Notes under the pieces: generated by a model | Database searches by the model: none | What the model was told of the DNA's origin: nothing | The model's input: the letters and a program-made list of their open reading frames with translations, nothing else | Shown: in pieces, positions 51,801 to 63,000 of the stretch | Numbering within the stretch: position 1 is the stretch's first letter | Layout of the letters: the number at the start of each line of letters is the position of its first letter | NCBI GenBank assembly: GCA_905250125.1 | Contig: CAJNOL010000303.1 | Span: 101,870 to 165,869 of the forward strand | Length of the DNA: 64,000 bases | Source of the DNA: Rotaria sordida | Taxonomy: Eukaryota > Rotifera > Eurotatoria > Philodinida > Philodinidae | Direction of reading: 5' to 3' | Position numbers and translations under genes: made by a program

Positions 51801-53271
51801 TCTCACAACATGTTTGACTTCCGCTCGTAAATGGGGATATGGATGAAGCATTTCCCATTAAAAAATAACCATTTCTAATAGAAAATAATCCATTTCTAGT
51901 AGAAACATGCCTTAAGATGAAAAATGTAAAGTGATCCATTTCTCTCTAAGTCTTTTCGACTTCTGGTTGTGAATTGAAAAGATGGATGGAGTAGTTCTCT
52001 TTGTTATTGTTCGTTTTCTCTTGTAGAGATGTTGTGGAATGACGGTAGTTTGTTTGTAAAAAAGCGTTTCGTTGTGACTTTATGTGATTAAAGCATTTCT
52101 GCTCGAAGTAGAATAATTTCTCTTTGATAGGGGGATATGGTTCAGTCCTCGGTAAGACTAGAAAAATCCTAAACGGATTCGTCTTCATGGGATCTCTGGA
52201 GCTGAGTTAGGATCATTTTACTAAATGTTTGATCCAGCTGTAGATATTTCGAACTGAAATTTTGCCCATAAACAGATCGAATGAGTGGTAGAGTATCCGG
52301 AAAGATTCAATTGAAAAGAATGTTCTTTTATCGAGATATTGAATTTTCAAAAAAATAGTCATTTGTCACAGGAATTGTATTTGCTTGAAAATCCAATACT
52401 TCGACAAAGCAATATTCTTTTCGGTTCAAACTTTCAAGATATTCTATTAGTCATGCGAACTGTTTATGGACGAAATTTCAAATCGAAATACTGTTATTTG
52501 ATTTTTCGGTAAATACCTAAAGCTGCATCGAAAATTCAGTAAAACGATTATAAGTCGGCTACAGAGTCTCACAGGGGTGAACCCTTCTAAGATTTTTCTA
52601 ATCTCATCCAGATCTCCTTGTAAATTCAATATGAGCTTAAACGTAGATAGCACTTCGAATGATTTCCTCGTTAGTAAACTTTATCCCAATAAGTATTTAT
52701 TAATACAACACTTACTAATATCAACAAGTGGATCACCAGCAGGTATAAAACGCCAGACTTTTGGTGGAATAAAAAGTTTAGAATTCATACTACAAAAATC
52801 AACATTTGGATTTTGACATTCTATAGGACATATAACATCTGTTAGAGTAATTGTATCATCATGATGAATACGTAATGTAAAATCATCAGGATAAATTATA
52901 TTTATATCATTAATAAGTTCATTTAAGAAAAAAAGTGATTGATTATATTGAAATCTTTTATTTTCTTTTGGTCCATAAAGACTAATAGAAATAATACGTT
53001 GATGTGGTCCACGTCGAGTAGCATAATCACTACAAAGAAAAGTTTGATTTTCAGTTAGATTTAATATTAAATTAAAATCTAATGGAGGTAATTGATGTCT
53101 ATAACATGTACATTCAGGTCGACGACGATAATTAAATCTTAATGAATTCATGGCAATAGGAGTATATTCAATAATATGTGATGTAAGAAAGAGAATAAAA
53201 CTATATAAGATACTATTAAGTATATAATAGATAATGCGTGAACCATTAAAAGACCAAGGTGACAATCTCAT
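48889..53271 (-). CDS. type II membrane glycosyltransferase-like protein, copy A
   Basis: Two exons (53271-52716 and 49367-48889) join across a 3348-base intron in phase 1 to give 344 residues. A short cytoplasmic N-terminus and one transmembrane segment (about residues 12-35) form a signal anchor, placing the rest in the Golgi lumen. A Cys/Arg-rich start (RRRPECTC) follows, then ISLYGP, VWRFIPAGDPLVDI and the core MMSRDLDSALTQRERAAVNAWL, RDHP, and VPMLGGMWGFRP. The DLD within SRDLDS has the look of a DxD metal/nucleotide-sugar site. The last ~45 residues hold eight cysteines and end NYC. I recall this core from a poorly characterised family in rotifers and microbes; transferase activity is inference. 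The intron is full of transposons. Tandem paralogue of 57032-60067. Confidence -1.
50840..51012. mobile_element. 173 bp hAT-type MITE with 8 bp target duplication
   Basis: Terminal inverted repeats TAGTGGCGGAGCCAGG and CCTGGCTCGGCCACTA bound an unusually GC-rich body with opposing GGGGGGCTCAG / CTGAGCC stretches. The perfect 8-base direct repeat ACATATCA flanks both sides (50832-50839 and 51013-51020), as expected for hAT insertion. No coding capacity. Confidence -1.
51560..51960. repeat. 141 bp minisatellite
   Basis: Units start at about 51588, 51729 and 51870 with CATTTCTAATAGAAAA and include CATTTCTACTAGAAACATGC and GATCCATTTCTC. The period is 141 bases. More degenerate related units extend leftward to about 51190. 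Confidence -1.
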
Positions 53272-54964
53272 AATAAACTTTTAAAGGTTGATTTAATTTT
53301 TGCTTTTTAAAGGTTTTTTTCTCGTTGTGTTTGTTTTTCTTTCTTTAATCGGTTTTTTTTTCTTTCTACAGTAGATCATGTTAAAATACATACGCATTTA
53401 AAGTCATGAGAATAGATGAAGCGAACGTGATCAATTGTTGCTTTTCATTCACATATATTATTTAACGTGGTCAAATAATTCAGAGAAATGCTTTAACGAA
53501 TAGACGACATTTGAAAGCATAATGAAGATTTACAATTTTTCAAAGATTTATTGCTTCAAACATTGAACTAATTTTTATCTCCTCTTTTGTAATCATTAAA
53601 GTGATTAGTTTATTAACTAAATATATCATAGTTGAATATGGATAAAACTCTTCTAATTCACCATATAGAAAAATAAATATTAACTGAAAAATAAATATAA
53701 AGTGTCACGTATTGTTAGTGAAGATTTCATGTCGGTGTTTTCTTCTTAGTAGACATATTTCACAAATCGTATAGAACAAAAAAAAATGAAATAAGGAAGA
53801 TAAATAGAGCGAAAAAATGGACAAATTTTTAAAACAACATATAGCTGTAAATGTGTATGAGTATAAAGAAACCTTACAAATAAATGTTGACTAAATGATC
53901 AAATAAACCTTGCAAAAAAGTTAACACCTTTTTTATATTTCTTTTTATTTTTGAAACCTTCATAAAATTGAAACAGTGAATAATATTTTTTTTAATTATA
54001 TACTTGACGAAGAAATCGTCATAGCTATTCTCCTAAATAATGTTGCTATAGAAATTTCATACGAACACTGTTATACGTTTTTTTCATTTTGACGGCTGTC
54101 TACACGAAATACAGCATTCGACTTATTGCTTTTCGATCGCTTAGTTACCATCACTAACCATTAGTTACAATTCAAATTAGTTACTGTGTCTTAGTACCTG
54201 AGCATCATTTCGAATTGAAAAAAAAGCTTGTTGAAGTCATGAGAATGTAATGAGTGTATATCTGTAATTCGTTTTGTCATCATTCGAGCAACTTAAATAT
54301 GCAGAAAAAAACAATCAATAACTAATAGTTTTCTTATATGATGATGTATAATTCCGTGTTAAGCGAACCCACTACTCCTCTCTAGGGTTCCTGAAGAACG
54401 GATCGTCAAAAATATTTGAAATTTTCACAGTAGACAGATCTGCATGAGTAGAGCAAAATTTGTCATAGACCCTGAATTCTCATATACTTTCTTCTAGGAA
54501 ATATCTGGATCGTAACGACTAAAAGATGCCTCGCTTTCTTAGCCGTAAAATACAAAACAAATTCTTCTGTATGTATCAGGACTTTCTTTGTTCCAACTAT
54601 AGTGATCGAAAACTGACCGTGTTCGTCGGTGTTATCGTCAGAAGATTTTTGCATACAAAGAATACTCACAGAAAGTCTAGGGGTTTCGAGAGTTGGGTTT
54701 AATAAAAGTACTAACTAACAATGAAGAGCCTTCATTCATGTAGAATTTGACAGTGGACACTTTGAAGCTATATTCGCAATGAACAATCAACACTTGAAAA
54801 AATTTTGATTTTAAAATCCAAAAAAGGCAAGAGAGTCCTCTTAAATTTATCCACAACGGAGTCTCAAACATCTAGGAAACATTTTTGGCATAGTTTATAT
54901 CAATCAAATAAGAGAGACGATAATAATCAATCGATAAACGTATCAAGAGTCTACTAAAACAGAA

Positions 54965-55070
54965 TTAATATCACTCATGTCACACTTTTGTTTGCATCAC
55001 TGGTCAGAGAACAATTATCGGTATATTATGGTAGAATGGCGGCCAGATAATAAATAACGTCCCAAACAGT
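54965..55070 (+). repeat. dispersed repeat, copy 3
   Basis: ATGTCACACTTTTGTTTGC followed by a GTATATTATGGTAGAATGGC stretch and TAATAAATAAC matches copy 1 at 11205-11345. Confidence -1.
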
Positions 55071-56723
55071 GAATACTATTTGATTTTTTTGAATTCTTTG
55101 GATTTCTAAGTGTTCAAGATATTCTACAATGAGGTAACTTGAAACACTGTCACATACAATGTTAATGTTGACACTCCAAAAAACTGAATCTAACTTGATT
55201 TCCTTGAATTTCCAATTCTTGGACGGTGTGTATATTTCATAACTAACGTTCAGACGTTCGTATATATATATATATGTATGTGTAGGTGTGTATAGACATC
55301 GCGTTGTACTTGTCTTGAGTGTCAAATAAGAATCTTTTTGATGGGACAAAAAAGAATCTAGTCTGAACTTCAAGATTAAAAAAAAAGTCTTCACTGATCA
55401 ATTAAGAAAAACAAGAAGCTAGAAAGAACCTCAATTATTGTCGCATAACAATGATCTTCTGTTAATAAACTATGTTACACTATGGACAGTAACTAAAAGA
55501 GGCGATTGGTCTTTTTCATATTTTATGATTTTGTTCATAACGTAAACTTTCATTTATTTGAAATGTGAAAAATATGATACTAGTATGCATCTATATGATT
55601 CAAGATTATTAATGATAAAAATTGTACAAACTAGCAAAGAAAGATACGAGTGTGTTTTCAGTTTATTTGAACAAGACTTCATTACATAACTAAATCAATA
55701 TTTTACATTTCGGAGAAATATTATTTCAATCAATCGTAATCTTCACAATCTAGATATTATCAGCAGCTTTCAGAACTTAATAGAACTTTTTTAAAATAAA
55801 TTCTGGTATCTGTTCTTGATTAGCACTTGAAGATGTGAATGTAGAACAGTTGTATAATAAACCTGTTGAAAGAATAATATATTCGGAACAGATCCGATAG
55901 AAAATACTTATTCAATATCATTGATGTATTAATCAAAAAAGAGTACTGTATAACAAAAAATGTTTTGAGAATAAATTCACTGGAAAAAAAATTAATCCAA
56001 CGATAAATAACTCTTTCTTTTCCATGACCAAATTTTAAAGTCTAGAACTAAAATTCATCCAGCATTGCAATCATAGCGGTCTTTAATATATACACATCAA
56101 GTTCAAATCACATCGATTAAGTGCTAATATAGTTAACGTGTTAAGGGTATGGCTGTGTGTAGCTGGGTGTAGATGAAAAGGATACTTTTACCCACACTCG
56201 CAGTCCTTATCAATATGAGCATTGCAGAATAAAAAGAAAAGATATGCTTCGCAGAATGACATTGCATTATATTCACTTATGTTGAATATTTCTCCCTTTC
56301 GTTCTTCGTTTCTACAATGCGACACAGATGGCAGATATGACACACATATATGTTTCCTGTCTTTTATTTTTAGTTATTTTCGAAACATTCTTTTCTTCTG
56401 GTATTGTTGAGATATTTTCTTCTCCTGTTCGTATTTCTTTCCAAGTGTTTTCATTGTTTTCCTAGCTTATTCACATATACATTGGTGAACGTTTGGAAAA
56501 TAAAGGAAAAACTCAATATTGATCTGTTCGATCAGTCATGCGTTAACACTCTCTTATGGCACGATTCGATTACATGTCATAACATAGTATATTTGTCTGA
56601 ATAGCAAATAAAAGTTTTATGAAGAATGTTATGTTTGGATTATTGACATAAAATCTACAATAGATGTTGGCATAAAATTAGTTTCTATATGTCATAGTGC
56701 TCAAGAGAATGAATCTTTAAAAA

Positions 56724-56745
56724 AATGGCACCTATAGGTGCCATT
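56724..56745. repeat. perfect 22-bp palindrome
   Basis: The half-site AATGGCACCTA is followed immediately by its exact reverse complement. It lies in AT-rich noncoding DNA about 280 bases beyond the 3' end of glycosyltransferase copy B. Confidence -1.
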
Positions 56746-57031
56746 GGGAAAGAAAGTGTTAATTTGTATTGAGATGTATCTAGATTCATCTTATAAAAGA
56801 TATCCTACTTACACACAAGATAGGATATAGAAAACGAAATATCCCAGAACTTTAAATCTCTCTAAAAAGAAAAGTCCTGGTGGCCCTTCAAACAATTAAT
56901 ATTAATCAATAGAAATGTGTCTTATTAATAGGACGGACTATTCGTAAATAGAATTTTTATCAAAATAATAAATCTAAAAGATTTGATTGTTTTCTCTCAC
57001 CAAGAAAAGAACAATTCATAAAAAAAAATAA

Positions 57032-60000
57032 TTAACAATAATTCCATTCTGGATGATCTTTTGGACGACATTCTTTTGGACATTCACCAAAAGGCATTTT
57101 TCCTCTACCACAACAAGGTCGTGGACAACCTATAAAACAATTTGTTTCATTTGCAGATGGACGTTGTGTTGGAAATGGTTCTGGTTTTTGACCATAATTA
57201 TTTTTACAAAGAAAACTATCGTGAACAATGCTACTTGATTTCGCTTGTGGCCATACTTCACGGGCAAGAAATGTTTGATCTTCACGACCACCATAACGTT
57301 TTATTAAATTTCGATCATGAATTTTATTATGTATGAGACGAGACATTGTTGGATTAAGTGAAGGTCGAAAACCCCACATTCCACCAAGCATAGGTACTCC
57401 ATGCATTGGATGATCACGCATAGCATGAAATGATTTATTGGAAGCAAGCCATGCATTAACAGCTGCACGTTCACGTTGTGTTAATGCTGAATCAAGATCA
57501 CGGCTCATCACTTGAACAATAAAAAGAAAGAAGTATGAAATTCTAATAATAATTCATCAAACAAAATAACACTATGAAAGAGATAAACGGTGTTAATGTG
57601 ATTATATTTCAAATATTATAAATTAGATGTGATATCATCTTTAGGACGTATGCTCTGAAATTTTATCATTTTGAGATGGATATTTTCGTCGTCGAACAAA
57701 AATGTTATGATGCTTGTGTTTCGTCAATGCAACAATATATGAAGATCCAAATTAATAAAATATTGAGTTGTTTGCAAACTGATTTCTATTACTATTAATT
57801 TATTATTTTTTTCTTAGTTGGGTCGTGCTTAAAACAGTGTAAGTTTTGGACTCATTTCTGTTTCAGACTTGAATTAAAATAACTGAGTTCAGAAAAATGT
57901 TCGTCCTAGACATAATTACCATAGTACACTTCAAAAGATAATCTGTGTGTAAAATGTCTATGCATATGATGTCTTTTTAATTTCCGACCATTTATAAGTC
58001 ATTAGAGAGAATTAGAAATAAGTAATTTTTCTGAATAGTATTCTGGGATAGTTTTGACTTTCTGTTGTTGTAGACAATTTTGTTTTCTACAAAAGCATGG
58101 TTTACAATAAAATTGTTGTCTTGTAATGCAATAGATTTTGATCATTTGTAGTAATATGTAAGAAGATGAAGAGATTTGGTATTTTGTAGGTCAAACTTTG
58201 CTCTACAAAATGATGCGTGAAAAGACTTTCTTATTGGTTGGATTGGTATAGTTTTCATCAAAATAATTCTGTTCCAACAACTTTTTTTGGTTCATTCTAT
58301 GATTCATTTCAAAAAAGAGGAGCCTTGAGTATTTTTGTTTTGAATAGTTTTTAATTAATAGGAACAAGATAGAGAGTTATGATTTTCACCATCACAAGAA
58401 CAAGACTCAGGCACATAAATATGTGCCGAAATTCGATTGGTTAGCACTGAAACATTTAGATTAATTCTTGGTAGACATTTTGAAAACGATATTCTGGATC
58501 TATTTTTCAGCCGATTTCGATTCTCAATATGATCAGTAGATAAGAAGATTGTTTTCTTTCGATCTACACAAGGTCAACATTACTAGCTTGTTCCATTCAA
58601 GCGTTATACAGATTTTCTTAAGACTTTTGCCTTCATCCAATTGATCCGAAATCATCCGAAAAAGCATATAGGCACGGGTATTTCACCCTGCTGAGTCCAA
58701 TGGTTATATTTGGTTTTAGATTTGAAATGATCTAACACTGCTATTTCACTATTTCCAAAGTTTCACAATCTTTTGCTGTGTACCATAATAAGTCTGCATA
58801 TCACATTTATTGAGATATCAATGTCAGATCACTTCGAATCCAAAAACAACTATAGCCGTTCAACTCAGCATGTGAAATTACCTGTACTTAGGTACTTTCT
58901 TGTGTGATCAGAGGTTATGTGACTGAAATTCGGGATTTCAAGAAAATCTGTATAACACTTGAATGGAACAAGTTGACAATGTTGACCTTGCGTAGATCGA
59001 AAGAAAACAACTTTCCTATCGATCGATCATATTAACAATTGAGATCAGTTGAACAATGAGTTCGAAATATTGTGTTTAAAATATCCACCAAGAATTACTC
59101 TGATTATTCCAGTTCACGCCAATCAAATTTCAGCACATATTGATGTACTTAAGTTTCGTCTTTGTAATAGTGAAAACTGCAGCTCTCTATCTTGTTCTTA
59201 TCAAAAATTACCCTGCGACTCTTTTTTTCTTTTTGAAATGAATAATAGTTGACTACTTTTAATTCTCTTCAATGACTTAATAAAAGGATGAAAACTAAGC
59301 GAAATATATTGCGCAAAGACTTTTTACGGGCAGGTTACATGCAAGTTGTTATTGTACAAAACATTTGTCAGATATTAACATGTTTTTTTTCCATTATTTG
59401 TCTAACTTTCAATGTTTCAATGCACACAAACCTTCATTTTTATTCTTATATATTTCTTTCATTTATCTCGTAGTGTTTAATGAAGTTTATTTTTGATAAG
59501 TATGCATTGATAAAAATACTTACTAATATCAACAAGTGGATCACCAGCAGGTATAAAACGCCAGACTTTTGGTGGAATAAAAAGTTTAGAATTCATACTA
59601 CAAAAATCAACATTTGGATTTTGACATTCTATAGGACATATAACATCTGTTAGAGTAATTGTATCATCATGATGAATACGTAATGTAAAATCATCAGGAT
59701 AAATTATATTTATATCATTAATAAGTTCATTTAAAAAAGTCAGTGATTGATTATATTGAAACATTTTATTTTCTTTTGGTCCATAAAGACTAATAGAAAT
59801 AATACGTTGATGTGGTCCACGTTGAGTAGCATAATCACTACAAAGAGGAGATTTATTTTCAATGAGATTTGATGTTAAATTAAAATCTAATGGAGGTAAT
59901 TGATGTCTATAACATGTACATTCAGGTCGTCGACGATAATCATTATTTAAAACTGTTGTAATCAATGGTATCGGATATGTAAAACGAAATATCATAAATG

Positions 60001-60067
60001 TAATAAAAATACAGATAAAACATCCAAGTAGAAAACGAATGCAAAAATGATTCATCATCGACGTCAT
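57032..60067 (-). CDS. type II membrane glycosyltransferase-like protein, copy B
   Basis: Two exons (60067-59524 and 57510-57032) join in the same phase and place as copy A, across a 2013-base intron, giving 340 residues. The lumenal part has the same motifs: RRRPECTC, ISLYGP, VWRFIPAGDPLVDI, SRDLDS, LGGMWGFRP and the eight-cysteine tail ending NYC. By hand count about 20 of 159 exon-2 residues differ from copy A, mostly conservative or in the loop after the MWG motif. The N-terminal anchor (MTSMMNHFCIRFLLG and a following hydrophobic stretch) is unrelated to that of copy A at the DNA level. The intron carries a family C foldback. Function is inferred as for copy A. Confidence -1.
58200..59345. 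mobile_element. ~1.1 kb foldback element, family C
   Basis: Inverted repeat centred near 58775 with arms of about 550 bases. Paired blocks include 58545-58620 with 58925-59015, ATTCTTGGTAGACATTTTG (58460) with its complement near 59085, and GGAACAAGATAGAGAG (58361) with its complement near 59190. It lies in the intron of copy B. A 67-residue open frame in the right arm is a by-product. Confidence -1.
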
Positions 60068-63000
60068 TTATACTTTAATAATTATTTTGTAGCGATTGTT
60101 TTGTAAATTTTGTACTTCATTCTTCATTTTTTCTTCCTATAAGGATTTCATAAGCTTTAATTTATAGCATATGACAGTCTGCAAAATGGCAAAAAAAGAA
60201 AGTTTAATATATGTAGTAACATTATATCTTCTCTTCTCTTATTCCTCTTTTTTTTGCACACTTACTTTCTCTTTAATCTCGACAACGATAAAAGAAAAAA
60301 ACAGAAGAAAAAAAGAAAAGATAAGAGAAAACGTACATCGATGTATCTATGCAATCATCTTTCTTTGTAAACTTAGTATTTTGAGACAATATTTTTTTTT
60401 TATGGTTTTGTTTTATTATCCATATGCCATGATGAAATCATAAAAAGAGAGTAACATTTGTTTTTTTAATCTTTGCTACATACTAAATGAATACTTATGT
60501 ATAAAAATTAGAAGTTTATTATATGATCTTATATCAATAATAGTTTTCTTTAAACATTTCTTTAATTACGAAAAACAGAACAGCAAATAGTGAGTGTTTA
60601 GCTTATAAAAAGAAAGTTGATACAGTTCTATTTTCTAATTCATATTTCTTCATATATTATAAGCGTTTTATGTGACAATTAATTATAAGAAAAAAAAAAC
60701 AAAATGCATTATAAAATGGCATGTTGTTTCTGAAATATGTTATTAGTTTACATATTTGAAGAAAAACGCTTCCAATGATAAAAAAATAGTAGTAATTAAA
60801 GTGAAAATTACACTAGAATTATGAGAATATTATCAACTAAATCATTCGAGATATGAATATCAATTGGTATTCTATCAAAGAATCTATAGTTAATGGTGAT
60901 AATGGACAATTTGTAATCTCATTGTACGGTTTTAATTTTCAGCGGATATTTGCAGTAACTCTAGTGCCTATTGACCGATTTGAGTACTTTGTTTTTGTTT
61001 TGATCCACTATGTAACCCTCATTTTCCAGAGAAAAAAAAAGCAACTTTTTATCGTATGTTGGTTCTCAAGCTACGAAGTGCTAAAAGGATGAAAATCCTG
61101 ATTCTTTGTACCATTTATCGATTCTCAAAATAGAGTTTCTTGTCATCGTCGGATCTTATTTTATAACTAAAATTTTTTACTACTTTTTAGAGGATACTTT
61201 AAACGTTCAGAGAATGTATATGTCTGCTGTAACATTACACTTTTCTTGATGATCTTTGATCTGACAGACATTTGTCGATTTCTTTCTTTCGCGAGATTAA
61301 AAATGTAACTGAGGGTAGACAGACTTATACAAAAGATTGAGTATGGTTTCAAATGATAGAGAAATGAAGACATTATCTTTCGATATAAAAAAAAAACAAA
61401 GTTTCGTTGCAGTGTAATTCTAACCAGAAACTAGGATATAAAAAATCAAAAATCATAATTGTCGTACTAAATGTTCCACAAGATTTTTCGGTTAATGTCT
61501 ATACCCAATCATGAATAAAACCATAGTTATGTTATATTAATTGATTCCTCTTTGAAGGTACTATGCAGGGCTATTTAGAACGAAGCCTTCTCCAATACCA
61601 GAAAGTTTTTATTTTTTCTAGTGGAAATTTCTGTCGATCTAGCTGAAATTCATTTCGCATAACGTTTTTGTCTGGAAAAGTTACTGTAAAGGTGCAACGA
61701 CAATACAACATGTGCCATTGAATTCATCTCACCGAGATTTATCAAACTTTATATCACACTTTTAGTTTATCACCATTATTAATGGTTTCTTGAAAATTGA
61801 CCTCAGGGATTATAACGACTCTACATGTCCATTGGCTTCATAATGGTAGTCGAGAAACTTTTTTCCTCTTCTCTCGTAACATATAATAACAAAATTAATG
61901 AGTCAGAACATTTTAATTTGGAATTTTTGTTTTTTTGTTACAAACAATACAATGAGTTTGTAAATCGTCTTTGTATACTAGTAATGTATAGTTTACCTTT
62001 GTTGATTAATGAATATGTGCCAGTATTGATCATACGACTGTTCAATTGCAAAGTTCTTACAAATCAATTAGTTACTTGAATCATTTAGTAGCTGTCTTTT
62101 AAGTGTATCTATGTATTAACAATCTTTTATTCAATCTAATCATATATAACAAATAAAATTCAAGAGAAAAAGAATTATTTAATGTGTATGTTAGTAAAGC
62201 CTTTGACACATTAGAAGTCCCACCCCCATCTTCCCATAATAGAAGACCCTCCCTTGGATAAATGAAGCAGTAGGCATCCCTCTAAGAATCGATTCTTTTC
62301 AAATAATTCCTACAGCTGATTGTTGGTTTTTTTAGTATTTATATCCACAATGATATCCAAGATCAATATAGACAATATTTTACTGCCATCATTATAATGA
62401 TTTGTTAGTTCTGAGTTAGAAAAAAACCAGCTAATAGGAAATAACAGTCTATTGAAAAGTGCATTTCTTTATTGAAAACATATCATGGAGTCACTTCAGC
62501 ACTCTTTTTGCAGCATAATATGAAAAAAATCCTTTAAGTTCTCTATACGAAAAAAAAACATTCCTATGCTCATTGAATCTAACTCGAGCAGCGCATATTC
62601 GCACGAATTACACCTAAACAGAACTTTCTAAACTAGAAACATATTCAGTAAAATTCTATTGTGTATTAATTAAAAGACCTCTGCACCACTGCACTTTCTT
62701 CTAGAAAATTCAGAAATGTTTTTATCACAAAACAGCGCATTCATAATTGAAGAAAACATATCTTCAGCTATGCACGTCGATATTTCTTCTATGAAGTATT
62801 CATTTTGAGTCAGAGAACATATTTCTTTTCGCAAAAAAGATCTAAAGGTATTTGTCGAAGTACACGCATATAAAAAGACTAAATGTACACCTAACTCTTC
62901 TTCTCAGACAACCATACATATTGAAGTTAACTTACGACTAATAACTATGCTAGGAGTACATTCCACTTGAACGAATTCCATCTAAATCATTCAAACTTCA

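Larger units (their letters stand above)
50683..52680. mobile_element. family B foldback element split by a later insertion
   Basis: The right arm (about 52360-52680) pairs with two separated left-arm parts: 50683-50756 (GAGGAAACTACCCGAAG through CACAAGGAGATCTCGG) and 52147-52350 (from TCGGTAAGACTAG). The junctions share TCGGTAAGAC(C/T)AG. About 1.4 kb, including a hAT-type MITE and a minisatellite, lies between the two parts. Related to 36010-36500. Confidence -1.
53272..57031. other. region between the two glycosyltransferase genes
   Basis: The first part is the likely promoter of copy A. About 53860-54090 matches 48140-48480 (duplicated flank) and 56880-57031 matches 48740-48888 (3' UTR of copies). 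Between them lie a dispersed repeat (54965-55070), a TA run near 55260, and no supported gene. Minus-strand open frames near 54463-54871 and 55026-55394 lack recognisable motifs. Confidence -1.

Noticed and set aside
54463-55394. Three adjacent minus-strand open frames (68, 64 and 122 residues)
   Set aside because: No recognisable motif, no consistent splice joins; could be an old transposon relic but I cannot support that.
56130-56200. GTGTGTAGCTGGGTGTAG as an internal telomere-like repeat
   Set aside because: Too few and too irregular units to call a telomeric tract.
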